NCBI GenBank assembly: GCA_035533215.1
Contig: DATLUG010000025.1
Location: 1-64,000 of the forward strand
Direction: 5' to 3'
DNA: 64,000 bases
Origin: DAHUZL01 sp035533215
Lineage (GTDB): Bacteria; Chloroflexota; Dormibacteria; Aeolococcales; Bog-877
Below are positions 23,131 through 32,395 of the stretch, one piece after another. The notes beneath the pieces were generated by a model. It did no database searches, was not told the origin of the DNA, and was given only the letters and a program-made list of their open reading frames with translations. Numbering within the stretch: position 1 is the stretch's first letter; each line of letters opens with the position of its first letter. The position numbers were made by a program, and so were the translations under genes.

Positions 23131-25082
23131 TGAAGCCTGCGCGGGTAGCGTCGGACCCATCGCCGTTCGCGGCTCATCCCACCCCGCTCGCGGGCGCGGA
23201 GGCGGAGGTGGACGTCGAGGCGGTCGTGGTCGCTCCTGACCTGGAGGTCGGCGCGGGTGCCGACGGTCGCCTCCGCCACCCCCATGGCGTACCAGGCCGT
23301 GCCCCGGGCCCAGGCCAGACCGGGGTCCCGCCACGAGGCCCCCACCGCGCCGGCACAGCGCTCCCGCAGCCAGCCCCCGCCGGGGAGCCGCGTCCGGCTG
23401 CCGTGGTCGATGACGACCCGCCGCTCCCGGCGGAGGCGGTCGTCCTCCACCCGCCACACCACCGCGGGACCCCCCGCGGGCGGGGCCCCTCCGACCATCC
23501 GCAGGCGGGGCGCCACGGCCGTGGGGCCCGGTCCCAGGAGCACCGGCAGGTCGAGGCGCAGCGAGGCCAGCTCCACGTCCAGGCTCACCGGTCGGGGCGG
23601 CGGCCACACCGACGGCCAGTCCCCCGCCGACAGGGTGAGGCGGACCCGGTGACCGGGCGGGAAGACGAAGGCGGTGGCGTCCAGCTCCACCGCGAAGTCC
23701 CGGTGCGCGCCCGGGCGCAGCGGCGACGGGGAGCAGGTCCCCGATACGCAGGTGAGGTTCTGCACCCCGCGCGACACCAGCTGGGTCGTGCCGTCGGGGA
23801 AGACGTCGGTCAGCCGGGCGGAGAGGGTGGCCACCGGAGCGGAGCTCGCGAGCCTGAGCCGAAGGCGGGGGGTGCCGATGACCTCCAGCGGGCCCACCGT
23901 CACCGGCCAGTCCCACACCAGCCCGAAGACCTCGTCGTCGCGCTGGTCCCAGGGCTGCCCGAAGGGGAGCGCGCCCGCGCACCAGATCGAACCGGTGACG
24001 CCCACCGGTCCGCGCAGCGGGAGCGTGCGGCGACCGTCGGCGACCGGGGCGGGGCCGATCGCCGCCTCCGACCGCAGCGTCGAGGCCGCCATCCGCTCCG
24101 GTGGCCAGGTCGGCTCCAGGCGGAAGCGCCCCCTCACCTCGTCGCGGTCCGCCGCGGGATGGGTCGGTTCCGGCACGAACACCGCGATCGGCGGCTCCCG
24201 GTCGATGCCGTTGTCGCGGCCGCGGAGGTGGCGGTCGAACCAACGGATCAGCTCCGGGATGACGTCCACCCGCGGGCCCGGCCGCGCGCGCTCGGGGCTC
24301 ATGTGGGCCCAGGGCCCGATCAGGAGCCGGCGGGGGCCCCGCAGCTGCTCGAAGACGCGGAACGTCGCGTTGCGGTAGCCGTCGGCCCAGCCCGCGATCA
24401 GCATCGTCGGACACCGGATCCGGCCGGTCCGGGGCCGGATCGACCCCTGCCGCCAGTACGGCCCGTCGTGGGGCTCCGCCAGCCAGCGCAGCAGCCAGGG
24501 CTCCAAGGTGTCGATCCGCTCCGACCACGCCCGCCGCCAGTCGGCTCCGGCCCGGGTCGGCACCGGCGGCAGCGCGTTGAGCGCCACCATGTAGAGGGGA
24601 TAGTCGAGCAGGTCGAGTGCACGCAGCGCGCCGCCACCGTAGTGGACATCGTCGCTGTAGCGGTCGTCACTGGCGAACAGCGCGCAGACCGCGCCCAGCT
24701 GCGGAGGTCCTGCCATCGCCGCGTGGAGCGCGTTGAACCCCGAGTAGGAGGTCCCGAACATCCCCACCCGCCCGCTGCACCACGGCTGGGCGGCGCACCA
24801 TGCGATCACAGTGGCGAGGTCCTCCACCTCGGATGGCGGGTACTCGTCGACGGCGACGCCTTGGGAGGAGCCGGTGCCGCGGAGGTCGAGCCGGCAGACG
24901 GCGAACCGGCCCTCGTCGCGAAGACGCCGGTACCACTCGGCGTCGGCGAGGGTGGCGTCGTCCTTGCGGTACGGCAGCGCTTCCAGCAGCGCCGGCACGG
25001 GCTCTGACCCCGCCGGCCGGTAGAGCGACGCCGCCAGCCGCACCCCGTCGGTCATGGCGATCGACTCGTGCAGCGCAGACAC
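23127..25082 (-). CDS. CocE/NonD-family hydrolase (X-Pro dipeptidyl-peptidase S15 type)
   Basis: 651 aa from GTG 25082, with -10 TAGCAT 7 nt upstream. Alpha/beta-hydrolase N-terminal domain with nucleophile S112 in GTSYSG, an Asp/His-bearing segment later (IGPWAHMS), and a C-terminal jelly-roll (about 430-620) as in cocaine esterase and X-prolyl peptidases (LTDVFPDGTTQLV, VFPPGHRVRLTLS). Cytoplasmic, no signal peptide. Substrate could be an ester, an amide or an X-Pro peptide. Divergent from the flavoprotein gene at 25223. Confidence 0.88.
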   Translation of the reverse strand: MSALHESIAMTDGVRLAASLYRPAGSEPVPALLEALPYRKDDATLADAEWYRRLRDEGRFAVCRLDLRGTGSSQGVAVDEYPPSEVEDLATVIAWCAAQPWCSGRVGMFGTSYSGFNALHAAMAGPPQLGAVCALFASDDRYSDDVHYGGGALRALDLLDYPLYMVALNALPPVPTRAGADWRRAWSERIDTLEPWLLRWLAEPHDGPYWRQGSIRPRTGRIRCPTMLIAGWADGYRNATFRVFEQLRGPRRLLIGPWAHMSPERARPGPRVDVIPELIRWFDRHLRGRDNGIDREPPIAVFVPEPTHPAADRDEVRGRFRLEPTWPPERMAASTLRSEAAIGPAPVADGRRTLPLRGPVGVTGSIWCAGALPFGQPWDQRDDEVFGLVWDWPVTVGPLEVIGTPRLRLRLASSAPVATLSARLTDVFPDGTTQLVSRGVQNLTCVSGTCSPSPLRPGAHRDFAVELDATAFVFPPGHRVRLTLSAGDWPSVWPPPRPVSLDVELASLRLDLPVLLGPGPTAVAPRLRMVGGAPPAGGPAVVWRVEDDRLRRERRVVIDHGSRTRLPGGGWLRERCAGAVGASWRDPGLAWARGTAWYAMGVAEATVGTRADLQVRSDHDRLDVHLRLRARERGGMSRERRWVRRYPRRLQ

Positions 25083-25089
25083 GGACCGG

Positions 25090-25095
25090 ATGCTA
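25090..25095 (-). promoter_or_regulatory. -10 box (TAGCAT) at leaderless spacing before the CocE gene
   Basis: TAGCAT on the minus strand, 7 nt before the GTG start; supports the GTG rather than the far upstream ATG. Confidence 0.5.
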
Positions 25096-25155
25096 TCAGG
25101 GCCGCGATCCGAACTTCGTCCCCGCGCAGTATGCATCGTTCATGCAGCCGGCGGC

Positions 25156-25185
25156 TTGACAGCGCCCGAGGGGCGCGCCGACAAT
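25156..25185 (+). promoter_or_regulatory. Sigma-70-type promoter of the flavoprotein gene
   Basis: -35 TTGACA (25156-25161), 18-nt spacer, -10 GACAAT (25180-25185). The leader of about 30 nt carries a strong GGGAGGAGGA Shine-Dalgarno before ATG 25223. Confidence 0.65.
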
Positions 25186-25222
25186 GCGGCGGCGCGCTCG
25201 TCTGCGCCCAGGGAGGAGGAGC

Positions 25223-26839
25223 ATGCAGGCGACCCAGTACGACGCGATCATCGTCGGCGGCGGTCACAACGGCCTCGTCTGCGCCGCCTACCTGGCCCGT
25301 GCCGGACAGCGGGTGGTGGTGCTGGAGCGGCGCGGCCTGGTCGGCGGCGCGTGCGTGACCGAGGAGCCGTGGCCGGGCTACCGCGTCAACACCTGCTCGT
25401 ACGTGGTCAGCCTGCTGCCGCCGGACATCGTGCGGCAGCTGGAGCTGCCCCGCTTCGGCTACGAGGTGATCCCGCTCGACCCGCTCGCCTTCACGCCCTT
25501 CCCGGACGGCCGCTCGATCATGTGGTGGTACGACCCCACGCGCACCGCCGCCGAGATCGCCAAGATCTCGACCCACGACGCGGTGGCATACCTGGACTAC
25601 GAGCGGGCCCTGGACGAGCTGGTGCAGATCGTGCGCCCGCTCTTCGACATGGTGCCGCCGCTGCCGCAGAGCCTCCGTCCGGAGGATGTCGGCGAGCTCC
25701 TGCGGATGGGGCGGCACCTCTACCGTCACCGGCGCGGACTCAGCCGCCTGGTCGACCTCATGACCCTGTCGGTGAGCGATTTCCTCGACTGCTGGTTCGA
25801 GGACGAGCAGGTGAAGGGGGCGATGTCGCCCGGCGGGGTGATCGGCGCCTGGGGCGGTCCCAAGACACCGGGCACCGCCTACGTGCTCCTCCACCACCGC
25901 CTCGGCGAGGCCGGCAACCAGCGCGGCGCCTGGGGCTTCGTGCGCGGTGGGATGGGCCGGCTGTCGGAGGCGATTGCGGCCTCGGCCCGGTCGGCCGGCG
26001 CCGAGGTCCGCACCGACGCGCCCGTCGCCCGCATCGACGTGATCGCGGGGCGGGCGGTGGGCGTCACCCTCGACGACGGCACCGCGCTGCGGGCCCCGGT
26101 GGTGGCGGCGGCGGTGCACCCGCAGACGGCGTTCCTCCAGATGGTGGAGCGGCAGGAGCTGCCCCGCGACTTCGTCCGCGAGATCGAGACCTACCGCACC
26201 CGCGGCTCCTCCGCCAAGGTCAACCTCGCTCTCGGCGAGCTGCCCGACTTCACCGCGCGGCCCGGCACGGCACCCCAGGACCACCACGTCGAGTTCGAGC
26301 TCTGCCCCTCGATCGACTACCTGGAGACGGCCTGGGACGACGCCAAGCGGGGGAGCTGGAGCCGGCAGCCGATGATGGACTGCGTCATCCCGTCGATCAA
26401 GGACCCCTCGCTGGCGCCCGCTGGGGGCCACGTCATGACCTGCTTCGTGCAGTACGCCCCCTACCACCTGGTGGGCAGCGACTGGGACCGGGAGCGGGAG
26501 GGGTTCGGGGACCGGGTGGTGGAGACGCTCAGCGCCTACGCGCCCAACATCGCCGGCGCGATCCTGCACCGGCAGGTGGTCACCCCGCTCGACCTCGAGC
26601 GCACCTTCGGCCTCCTCGGCGGCAACATCTTCCACGGCGAGATGGCGCTGGACCAGATGCTCTCGTTCCGCCCCGCCGCCGCCGCCGCCGCCTACCGCAC
26701 CCCCCTCCAGGGCCTCTACCTCTGCGCCTCCGGGGCCCACCCCGGGGGCGGGGTCATGGGCACCCCCGCCCGCAACGCCGCCAGGGTGATCCTGGCCGAT
26801 CAGCGCGGGGGCTGGCGGCGCTGGGTGGGGCGCCGCTGA
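25223..26839 (+). CDS. FAD-dependent oxidoreductase, phytoene-dehydrogenase-like (COG1233/PYROXD2 type)
   Basis: 538 aa. N-terminal FAD dinucleotide-binding motif GGGHNGLVCAAYLARAG near residues 11-27 followed by a Glu-ended beta strand (VVVLERR). The C-terminal FAD-contact motif is visible as GLYLCASGAHPGGGVMGTPARNAA. This group of carotenoid-desaturase-like proteins is common in bacteria with mostly undefined substrates; no other carotenoid gene is nearby, so a pigment role is not assumed. Clear promoter and SD. Followed 41 nt later by an independently promoted VOC gene. Confidence 0.85.
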   Translation: MQATQYDAIIVGGGHNGLVCAAYLARAGQRVVVLERRGLVGGACVTEEPWPGYRVNTCSYVVSLLPPDIVRQLELPRFGYEVIPLDPLAFTPFPDGRSIMWWYDPTRTAAEIAKISTHDAVAYLDYERALDELVQIVRPLFDMVPPLPQSLRPEDVGELLRMGRHLYRHRRGLSRLVDLMTLSVSDFLDCWFEDEQVKGAMSPGGVIGAWGGPKTPGTAYVLLHHRLGEAGNQRGAWGFVRGGMGRLSEAIAASARSAGAEVRTDAPVARIDVIAGRAVGVTLDDGTALRAPVVAAAVHPQTAFLQMVERQELPRDFVREIETYRTRGSSAKVNLALGELPDFTARPGTAPQDHHVEFELCPSIDYLETAWDDAKRGSWSRQPMMDCVIPSIKDPSLAPAGGHVMTCFVQYAPYHLVGSDWDREREGFGDRVVETLSAYAPNIAGAILHRQVVTPLDLERTFGLLGGNIFHGEMALDQMLSFRPAAAAAAYRTPLQGLYLCASGAHPGGGVMGTPARNAARVILADQRGGWRRWVGRR

Positions 26840-26867
26840 GGGTCGCGCCCCATCGGGCGGCGCCGTG

Positions 26868-26873
26868 TATCGT
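26868..26873 (+). promoter_or_regulatory. -10 box (TATCGT) at leaderless spacing before the VOC gene
   Basis: TATCGT, 7 nt, then ATG 26881. It lies in the 41-nt gap after the flavoprotein gene. Confidence 0.45.
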
Positions 26874-26880
26874 CGGGCCC

Positions 26881-27243
26881 ATGCCGCTCCGCCTGTACAG
26901 CGTCGTCGTCGCCGCCCACGACCCTGCCGCCCTGGCCCGGTTCTGGACCGCCGCCCTCGACTTTCGCATCGTCCACGAGGCCGCCGACGGGGTGGTGATC
27001 GCGCGCGACGACCACACCTACCCGGGCCTGATCTTCGAGCCGATGCCGGAGGCCAAGACGACCAAGAACCGTCTCCACCTCGACCTCGCCCCCGACGATC
27101 AGACCGCCGAGGTCCTGCGCCTGACCGCCCTCGGGGCGCACCGGGTCCAGATCGGCCAGGGCGCCGACGTCAGCTGGGTGGTGCTCGCCGACCCCGAGGG
27201 CAACGAGTTCTGCGTGTTGCGCAGCCGGCCGGGCGGGGTCTGA
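26881..27243 (+). CDS. VOC-family (glyoxalase-like) protein
   Basis: 120 aa, two beta-alpha-beta-beta-beta modules: LYSVVVAAHDPAALARFW...LDF at the N-terminus and NRLHLDLAP, then WVVLADPEGNEFCVL at the C-terminus. This is the Glyoxalase_6-like subgroup, where H and E residues would bind a metal. Function of such small proteins ranges from resistance to isomerase activity and is not assigned. It ends 11 nt before the convergent stop of the flavoprotein of the glycerol-type operon. Confidence 0.8.
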   Translation: MPLRLYSVVVAAHDPAALARFWTAALDFRIVHEAADGVVIARDDHTYPGLIFEPMPEAKTTKNRLHLDLAPDDQTAEVLRLTALGAHRVQIGQGADVSWVVLADPEGNEFCVLRSRPGGV

Positions 27244-27253
27244 GCCACCCGCC

Positions 27254-28537
27254 TCACCCGCCCGCGTCGGGCCCGGGCGGCCGCCCGGCGAGGCGGAGCA
27301 CGACCGCCCCCCCCTCGGGGCCGAGCCGCCCCAGCCAGCCGGTCGGCAGGTGGACGGGGAGCGTGGGCAGGGCCCGGCGGATGCGGTGGGTCGCCAGCAC
27401 CACCCCGGCCTGGCGCACCTCGATCCTGGCCGCCGCGATGGGCTCGGCGACCCGCAGGATGCAGTGGCCATGGGGGACGCGTGTCTCGCCCGGCCTGACG
27501 GCGGCAGGGGACACCCACAACAGCGGTCGCTCGACCCGGATCGAGAGCGGCTCGCAATCGGGCCAGGGCTCGCCCCGGAGGTGGTCGAGGACCGCCGCTG
27601 CCACCTCGGTCCCGCAGGCTGCGGCCACCGCGGCGGTCTCGGCGGCGTGGAGGAGGTTGCCGGCCGCGAAGACCCCGGGTCGGGATGTGCGCTGGTGGCC
27701 GTCCACCACCGGGGCGCGGCTCCGTGGGTCGATCCGCAGACCGCCCTGGCGGGCGAGCTCGTGGTCGGGCACGAAGTCCCCCGTGAAGATCACCGTGTCG
27801 CAGGCGACCCGCCGCACCCCGGTGCCGTCGACGGCGGCCACGGTGACGCCGGTCACCCGCCCGGTTCCGTGGAGCTCCGCCACCCGGGTTCCGGTCCAGA
27901 CCGGCACCCGCAGGCGGGTCGCCGTCGCCCAGCGCAGAGCGGGGGCCGCCTGGGGGACCGGGTGCTCGGTCGTCATCGCCACCACCCGCACCCCCGCGGC
28001 GCGGAGCGCGAGCAGAGCCGAGAAGCTCACCCGCTCCGCCCCCACCACCAGAGCCCGGCTGCCGACCCGCAGCCCGGCGAGCGCCGCCAGCCGCTGCAGG
28101 CTGCCGGTGGTCAGGACACCGGCGGGCCGGGTGCCGGGGACCAGGCGGGCGTGGCGTGGCCGCTCGCGGCACCCCGTCGCCAGCACCACGCAGCGCGCCT
28201 CCACCCGGCGCAGGCCGCCCGGCCCGGTGCACAGGAGGGCGCGGGCACCGGTCCACTCCAGGCAGGTGGTCTCACACCACAGGTCCGCCCCGGCGCGGGT
28301 CGCCTGCGCGGCCCACCTGCGGGCATAGTGCGGGCCGTCGAGGAGGCGCCGCTGGTCGCGCAGCCCGAAGCCGGCGTGGCGGCAATGGAGGGGGAGACCC
28401 CCGGGCGCGGGGTCCCGCTCCACGACGAGGACGCGGCCGGCCTGGGAGCGGGCAAGCCGGTGGGCGGCGGCGAGGCCTGCCGGGCCCGCCCCGACGACGA
28501 GGACGTCGACCGCGGTGGCCGGCGCGGCCGGCGTCAC
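27254..28537 (-). CDS. FAD/NAD(P)-dependent oxidoreductase partner of the G3P dehydrogenase
   Basis: 427 aa, GTG start overlapping the dehydrogenase stop (GTGA). Pyridine nucleotide-disulfide-type fold: FAD motif VVGAGPAGLAAAHRL near residue 13, ATGCRERPRHAR, a second dinucleotide motif near residue 150 and the late GVFAAGNLLHAAET motif. The region after about residue 340 is an added beta-rich domain. In many bacteria a GlpA-type dehydrogenase with a BFD-like Fe-S tail is followed by such a flavoprotein, and the pair is thought to pass electrons from G3P onward. The C-terminal domain is not one I recognise. Confidence 0.82.
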   Translation of the reverse strand: MTPAAPATAVDVLVVGAGPAGLAAAHRLARSQAGRVLVVERDPAPGGLPLHCRHAGFGLRDQRRLLDGPHYARRWAAQATRAGADLWCETTCLEWTGARALLCTGPGGLRRVEARCVVLATGCRERPRHARLVPGTRPAGVLTTGSLQRLAALAGLRVGSRALVVGAERVSFSALLALRAAGVRVVAMTTEHPVPQAAPALRWATATRLRVPVWTGTRVAELHGTGRVTGVTVAAVDGTGVRRVACDTVIFTGDFVPDHELARQGGLRIDPRSRAPVVDGHQRTSRPGVFAAGNLLHAAETAAVAAACGTEVAAAVLDHLRGEPWPDCEPLSIRVERPLLWVSPAAVRPGETRVPHGHCILRVAEPIAAARIEVRQAGVVLATHRIRRALPTLPVHLPTGWLGRLGPEGGAVVLRLAGRPPGPDAGG

Positions 28538-30006
28538 TCGGCATGTCCCGGGGCCCCTGGACCGGGGCCTCGGCGCTCCCCACGGCTGGGGGCGACGAGG
28601 CTGGAGGGCGACCGGCCGGTGGCCTCGGCCAGGAGCCCGACCACGGCGGCCGAGCAGTGGAAGCCCTGGCAGCGGCCGAGCATCGCTCGGGTCCGGCGGC
28701 GCAGGCCGTCGAGCGAGCGCGCCGGGACGGGCGCGCGGCAGGCGGCGAGGCACTCGGCCCGGGTGACCCGCTCGCAGTGGCAGACGATCCGACCGGCGTC
28801 GGGATCGGCGGCGATCGCCGCCCCGTCTCGGTGGCTGCGCAGCTGGCGCTCTCCGAGGCTCGCCATGCGCACCTCCTCGTGGTCGGGCGCAGGCCGGAGC
28901 GGCAGCCCCATCGCCTGGAGCCGGTCACGCACGTGCTCGGCGATCGCCATCGAGCTGCTGACCCCGGTGGAGCGGATCCCGCCGACGACGACGTAGCGCA
29001 GCCCGGGATCGTCGTCGATCTGGTAGTCGCGGTGCTCGGTCGCCGCCCGCAGCCCGGCATACACCGCGGTCACCTCCTCCTCCAGCAGCCGCGGCAGCAC
29101 CCGCCGGCCCCGCCGGAGCAGGGCGTCCACCCCCTCCACGGTGGAGCGGGTGTCGCGGCGGTCGCCCAGCGGCTCCGCGGTGGGCCCGAGCACGACATTG
29201 CCGAAGACGGTCGGGGCGATCAGCACCCCCTTGCCCGAGCGGCCCGGGACCGGCAGCAGGATCCGGCCGAGGAGCCGTGCCGCCCACGTGTCGAAGACCA
29301 CCAGCTGGCCCCGCCGCGGCGCGACGGTGAACCGGCGGCGGCCGAAGAGCGCATCGATCGTGTCCGCCTCCAGGCCCGCGGCGTTGACCACGTGGCGGGC
29401 GTCGACGGGGCCGGCCGTGGTGAGGAGACGGTGGGCAGCGGGGCCTGGCGCCGCCCCCACCACGCTGGTGCCCAGGCGCAGCTCGACGCCGTTGACCACC
29501 GCCTCGGTCGCGAACGCCAGCGGGGTGGTGAAGGGGCAGAGGATCCCCTCGTCCGGGACCAGCAGGCCGCCCCGCGCCCCCGGGCCGAGCTCCGGCTCCA
29601 GTCGCGGCAGCTCGTCGGTCCCGACCGCGCGGACATTCCGGTGGCCGGCGCGCCGGGCGTCGGCGAGGATCGTGGGCAGGCGGGCCGCCTCCTCGTCCGA
29701 CCAGGCGACGAGGAGCGCGCCCACCCGCTCCACCGGGATCCCGGTGCGCCCGGCATACGCCCCGAGGAGCTGGTGGCCGCGGCGGAGCAGGCGGCCCTCC
29801 AGCGAGCCCACCGCGGCGTCGAAACCGGTGTGCCAGATCGCGGTGTTGGCCTTGCTGGTGCCGGTGCCCACGTCGTCGGCCCCCTCCAGCAGGACGGTGC
29901 GCAGCCGGAAGTGGGAGAGCTCCCTGGCGATCGCCGTCCCCACCACCCCGGCCCCGATCACGGCAACGTCGAACGGGGCAGGCGGCGCCGGGGCGGTCTC
30001 GGTCAC
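28534..30006 (-). CDS. glpA: FAD-dependent glycerol-3-phosphate dehydrogenase (GlpA-type) with [2Fe-2S] BFD-like tail
   Basis: 490 aa, GTG start overlapping the kinase stop (GTGA). DAO-type FAD domain: VIGAGVVGTAIARELS at about 14-29, TSKANTAIWHTGFDA, and GGIRSTGVSSS near residue 370. The C-terminal 90 residues carry a BFD-like iron-sulfur motif, CHCERVTRAE followed about 30 residues later by CQGFHC, giving four cysteines. This architecture matches the Thermotoga/Firmicutes-type GlpA oxidising sn-glycerol-3-phosphate to dihydroxyacetone phosphate. Operon position right after the FGGY kinase supports the assignment. Confidence 0.87.
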   Translation of the reverse strand: MTETAPAPPAPFDVAVIGAGVVGTAIARELSHFRLRTVLLEGADDVGTGTSKANTAIWHTGFDAAVGSLEGRLLRRGHQLLGAYAGRTGIPVERVGALLVAWSDEEAARLPTILADARRAGHRNVRAVGTDELPRLEPELGPGARGGLLVPDEGILCPFTTPLAFATEAVVNGVELRLGTSVVGAAPGPAAHRLLTTAGPVDARHVVNAAGLEADTIDALFGRRRFTVAPRRGQLVVFDTWAARLLGRILLPVPGRSGKGVLIAPTVFGNVVLGPTAEPLGDRRDTRSTVEGVDALLRRGRRVLPRLLEEEVTAVYAGLRAATEHRDYQIDDDPGLRYVVVGGIRSTGVSSSMAIAEHVRDRLQAMGLPLRPAPDHEEVRMASLGERQLRSHRDGAAIAADPDAGRIVCHCERVTRAECLAACRAPVPARSLDGLRRRTRAMLGRCQGFHCSAAVVGLLAEATGRSPSSLVAPSRGERRGPGPGAPGHAE

Positions 30007-31487
30007 CGCTCGCCGTCCGCCCGGGCCGTGACCGCTCGGAGGGCCTGCCGCCACCGGCCCCCAAGATCCGCCGCCCGGGCGCCACCGATCGCGGGGGCGA
30101 CGGTCAGGGCCGGCCGCCAGCCCGAGGCGATCCGCGCCGCCCCCCCGGGGTCGCCGAGGCCGAGGCGGCAGAGCGCCGCCACCCCCATCGCGGTGGCGTC
30201 GCCGCCCGGGTAGACCTCGACCGGCGCCTGGAGCCGGTCGGCCACCGCCTGCACCACCCGGGGCGAGCGGGTGAGGCCGCCGTCGACCCTGACGCGGCTG
30301 AGCGCGCGCCCGGTGTCGGCGGCCGCGGCCGCGGCGAGCTCGGCGACCTGGGCCGCGACGCCGTCGACCACCGCCGCGGCGAGGTCGTCCCGGCTGGTCC
30401 CGAGCGTGAGGCCCAGGAAGGCTCCGCGCGCGTCGGGGCGCCAGCCGGGCGCGGCCAGGCCGGCCAGGGCCGGCACGAAGTCAGGCCGCGCCTCGGGAGC
30501 GCCGGCGCGCCGGAGGGCGCGGTCCAGCCCGCCCGGGGGCGGACCGATGCCCAGCCGCCGCAGCCAGTCGAGGGCGGCCCCGGCGGTCGCCACCCCGCCG
30601 TCCAGGCAATACGTGGTCGTCCCGCCGATCTGCCAGGCGATCGAGGCGCCGAGGCCGTGCGAGGAGCGCGGCGCGGTGGCACCGACGGTGACGAGGAGGA
30701 ACGCTCCCGTCCCGAGCGTGCACTTGGCGTCGCCCGGGGCATGGCATCCCGCGCCGAAGAGGGCCGCCTGCTGGTCGACGATGGCCGCCACCACGGGGAG
30801 CGACGGACCGAACGCGGTGGTGCTCCCGAACCGGCCGGCGCAGGGCTGGATCGCCGGCAGTGACTGCGGGTCGAGCCGGAAGATGCGGCACGCATCGGGT
30901 GACCATTCGCCGCGGTCCAGGTCCAGCAGCAGCGTCCGGCTGGCGGTGGCGGCGTCGGTCGCGAACGTGCCGGTCAGGCGGTGCAGCAGCCAGGTGTCGG
31001 TGGTGCCGACCACGGCCGCGGCTCCGACCGAGGATCCGGCCCCCTGCTCTCGCAGCCAGGCGATCTTGGGGGCGGCGAAATAGGAGTCGAGAGGCAGGCC
31101 GGTGATGCCGGTGAGGGTCGCGGCCTCGCCCCGGAGCCGGCGGCAGACCACGTCCGCCCGCCGGTCCTGCCAGGAGAGCGCGGGCCCGAGGGCTCGGCCG
31201 CTCCGGCGGTCCCAGCCGAGCACCGTCTCCCCCTGGTTGGCGAGCCCGACGGCCTCGACTGCGACGCCGGCCCGCCGGAGCGCCGACCGGCCGGCCCGCA
31301 CCACCGAGCGCCAGAGCGCCTCCGGGTCCTGCTCGACGGCACCGCCCGCCCCCGCCCGGGGGTGCACCGCCACCCGGGCCCGGGCCCGGACCGCACCGTC
31401 GTCGGCCACGACCAGAGCCTTGGTCGCCGAGGTCCCCTGGTCGATCGCGAGGACATGGCCAGCCCGCGGCGCGGGCGCGCCGGTCAC
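30003..31487 (-). CDS. glpK: FGGY-family carbohydrate kinase, probably glycerol kinase
   Basis: 494 aa, GTG start overlapping the GlpR stop. Actin-like ATPase fold with phosphate-1 motif AIDQGTSATKALV near residue 14, SWQDRRADVV, the CTLGTGAFLLV phosphate-2 region and VDGGLTRSP with MGVAALCRLGLG at the C-terminus. Length suits glycerol kinase (about 500 aa). The active-site segment of canonical GlpK is not exact, so another polyol or sugar remains possible; the neighbouring G3P dehydrogenase favours glycerol. Confidence 0.83.
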   Translation of the reverse strand: MTGAPAPRAGHVLAIDQGTSATKALVVADDGAVRARARVAVHPRAGAGGAVEQDPEALWRSVVRAGRSALRRAGVAVEAVGLANQGETVLGWDRRSGRALGPALSWQDRRADVVCRRLRGEAATLTGITGLPLDSYFAAPKIAWLREQGAGSSVGAAAVVGTTDTWLLHRLTGTFATDAATASRTLLLDLDRGEWSPDACRIFRLDPQSLPAIQPCAGRFGSTTAFGPSLPVVAAIVDQQAALFGAGCHAPGDAKCTLGTGAFLLVTVGATAPRSSHGLGASIAWQIGGTTTYCLDGGVATAGAALDWLRRLGIGPPPGGLDRALRRAGAPEARPDFVPALAGLAAPGWRPDARGAFLGLTLGTSRDDLAAAVVDGVAAQVAELAAAAAADTGRALSRVRVDGGLTRSPRVVQAVADRLQAPVEVYPGGDATAMGVAALCRLGLGDPGGAARIASGWRPALTVAPAIGGARAADLGGRWRQALRAVTARADGER

Positions 31488-32395
31488 CGACCCTCCCCGG
31501 CGCGCGGCGGCGGCGGGCGGTCAGTCGCCCCACTCGGGTCGGGCCCGAGCGGGGCGACCCGCACCGCCAGCCCCTGCTGCTCCAGGGCGGCGACGATGGC
31601 AGGGTCGGCACCCCCGTCCGTCACCACCGCGGTCAGCTGGTCGAGGGAGCAGACCCTCGCGACCGCCACCTGCCCGAGCTTGGAGCCGTCCGCCAGGACG
31701 AAGCGCAGGGGGGCGTGCGCGATCATCATCCGGCGGCAGGCAACCTCGTCGACGTGGAAGTCGGTGAGGCCGACCTCGGGATGGACCCCGCCGGAGCCGA
31801 GGAAGGCCTTGTCGGCGAAGTGGTCGGCGAGCATCTGGATGGTGCTCGGGCCAGAGCAGGCGAGGTCGCCGGGTCGGACGCGACCGCCGGCGACCAGGAC
31901 CTCCACCCGGGGCCGGTCGGCGAGCGCCACCGCCACCTCGAGGGAGGTGGTGAGGACCCGTCCGTGATAGTCGCTCGGCAGCTGGCGGGCGAGCTCGGCG
32001 ATCGAGGTGCCGACGTCGAGGATGAGGGTGTCGGTCGGCTCCACCAGGGTGGCGGCGAGGCGCGCCATCGCCCGCTTGCGCTCCAGGTGCTGGACCCGCC
32101 GTTCGGCGAACGGCGGCTCCAGGGTCCGCGGCACTGCCCGGGTCGCCCCCCCGTACACCCGGTGCAGCAGCCCCTCCCGCTCCAGGGCGAGGAAGTCGCG
32201 CCGGACGGTCTCCCCGGAGACCCCGAAATGGTCGGCGATCTCGTCGGCGCGCAGAAGCGGTCGCTCGCGCATCGCCGCCAGGATCTCGAGCCGCCGCTCC
32301 ATCGGGATCGGCGCCGCAGCGGACTCCCGCAGCATCGCGGGTGGATCGGGCGGAATGCCGTCGGCGGTCATCCCCGGGCGCCGCCGGGACCTCAC
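31484..32395 (-). CDS. glpR: DeoR-family repressor, GlpR-like
   Basis: 303 aa from GTG 32395, overlapping the CocE stop by 4 nt; internal ATGs at 32371 and 32335 are alternatives. HTH_DeoR at about 32-88 (RADEIADHFGVSGETVRRD, LLHRVYGGA), then the DeoR C-terminal sensor domain with ILDVGTSIAELARQL and the ADGSKLG motif that binds a phosphorylated sugar or polyol. Position inside the operon suggests it senses glycerol-3-phosphate and represses the whole unit. Confidence 0.87.
   Translation of the reverse strand: MRSRRRPGMTADGIPPDPPAMLRESAAAPIPMERRLEILAAMRERPLLRADEIADHFGVSGETVRRDFLALEREGLLHRVYGGATRAVPRTLEPPFAERRVQHLERKRAMARLAATLVEPTDTLILDVGTSIAELARQLPSDYHGRVLTTSLEVAVALADRPRVEVLVAGGRVRPGDLACSGPSTIQMLADHFADKAFLGSGGVHPEVGLTDFHVDEVACRRMMIAHAPLRFVLADGSKLGQVAVARVCSLDQLTAVVTDGGADPAIVAALEQQGLAVRVAPLGPDPSGATDRPPPPRAGEGR

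Noticed and set aside
25223..26839. Calling the flavoprotein a phytoene desaturase of carotenoid synthesis.
   Set aside because: No crtB, crtE or cyclase gene nearby, and this COG1233 subgroup is functionally broad.
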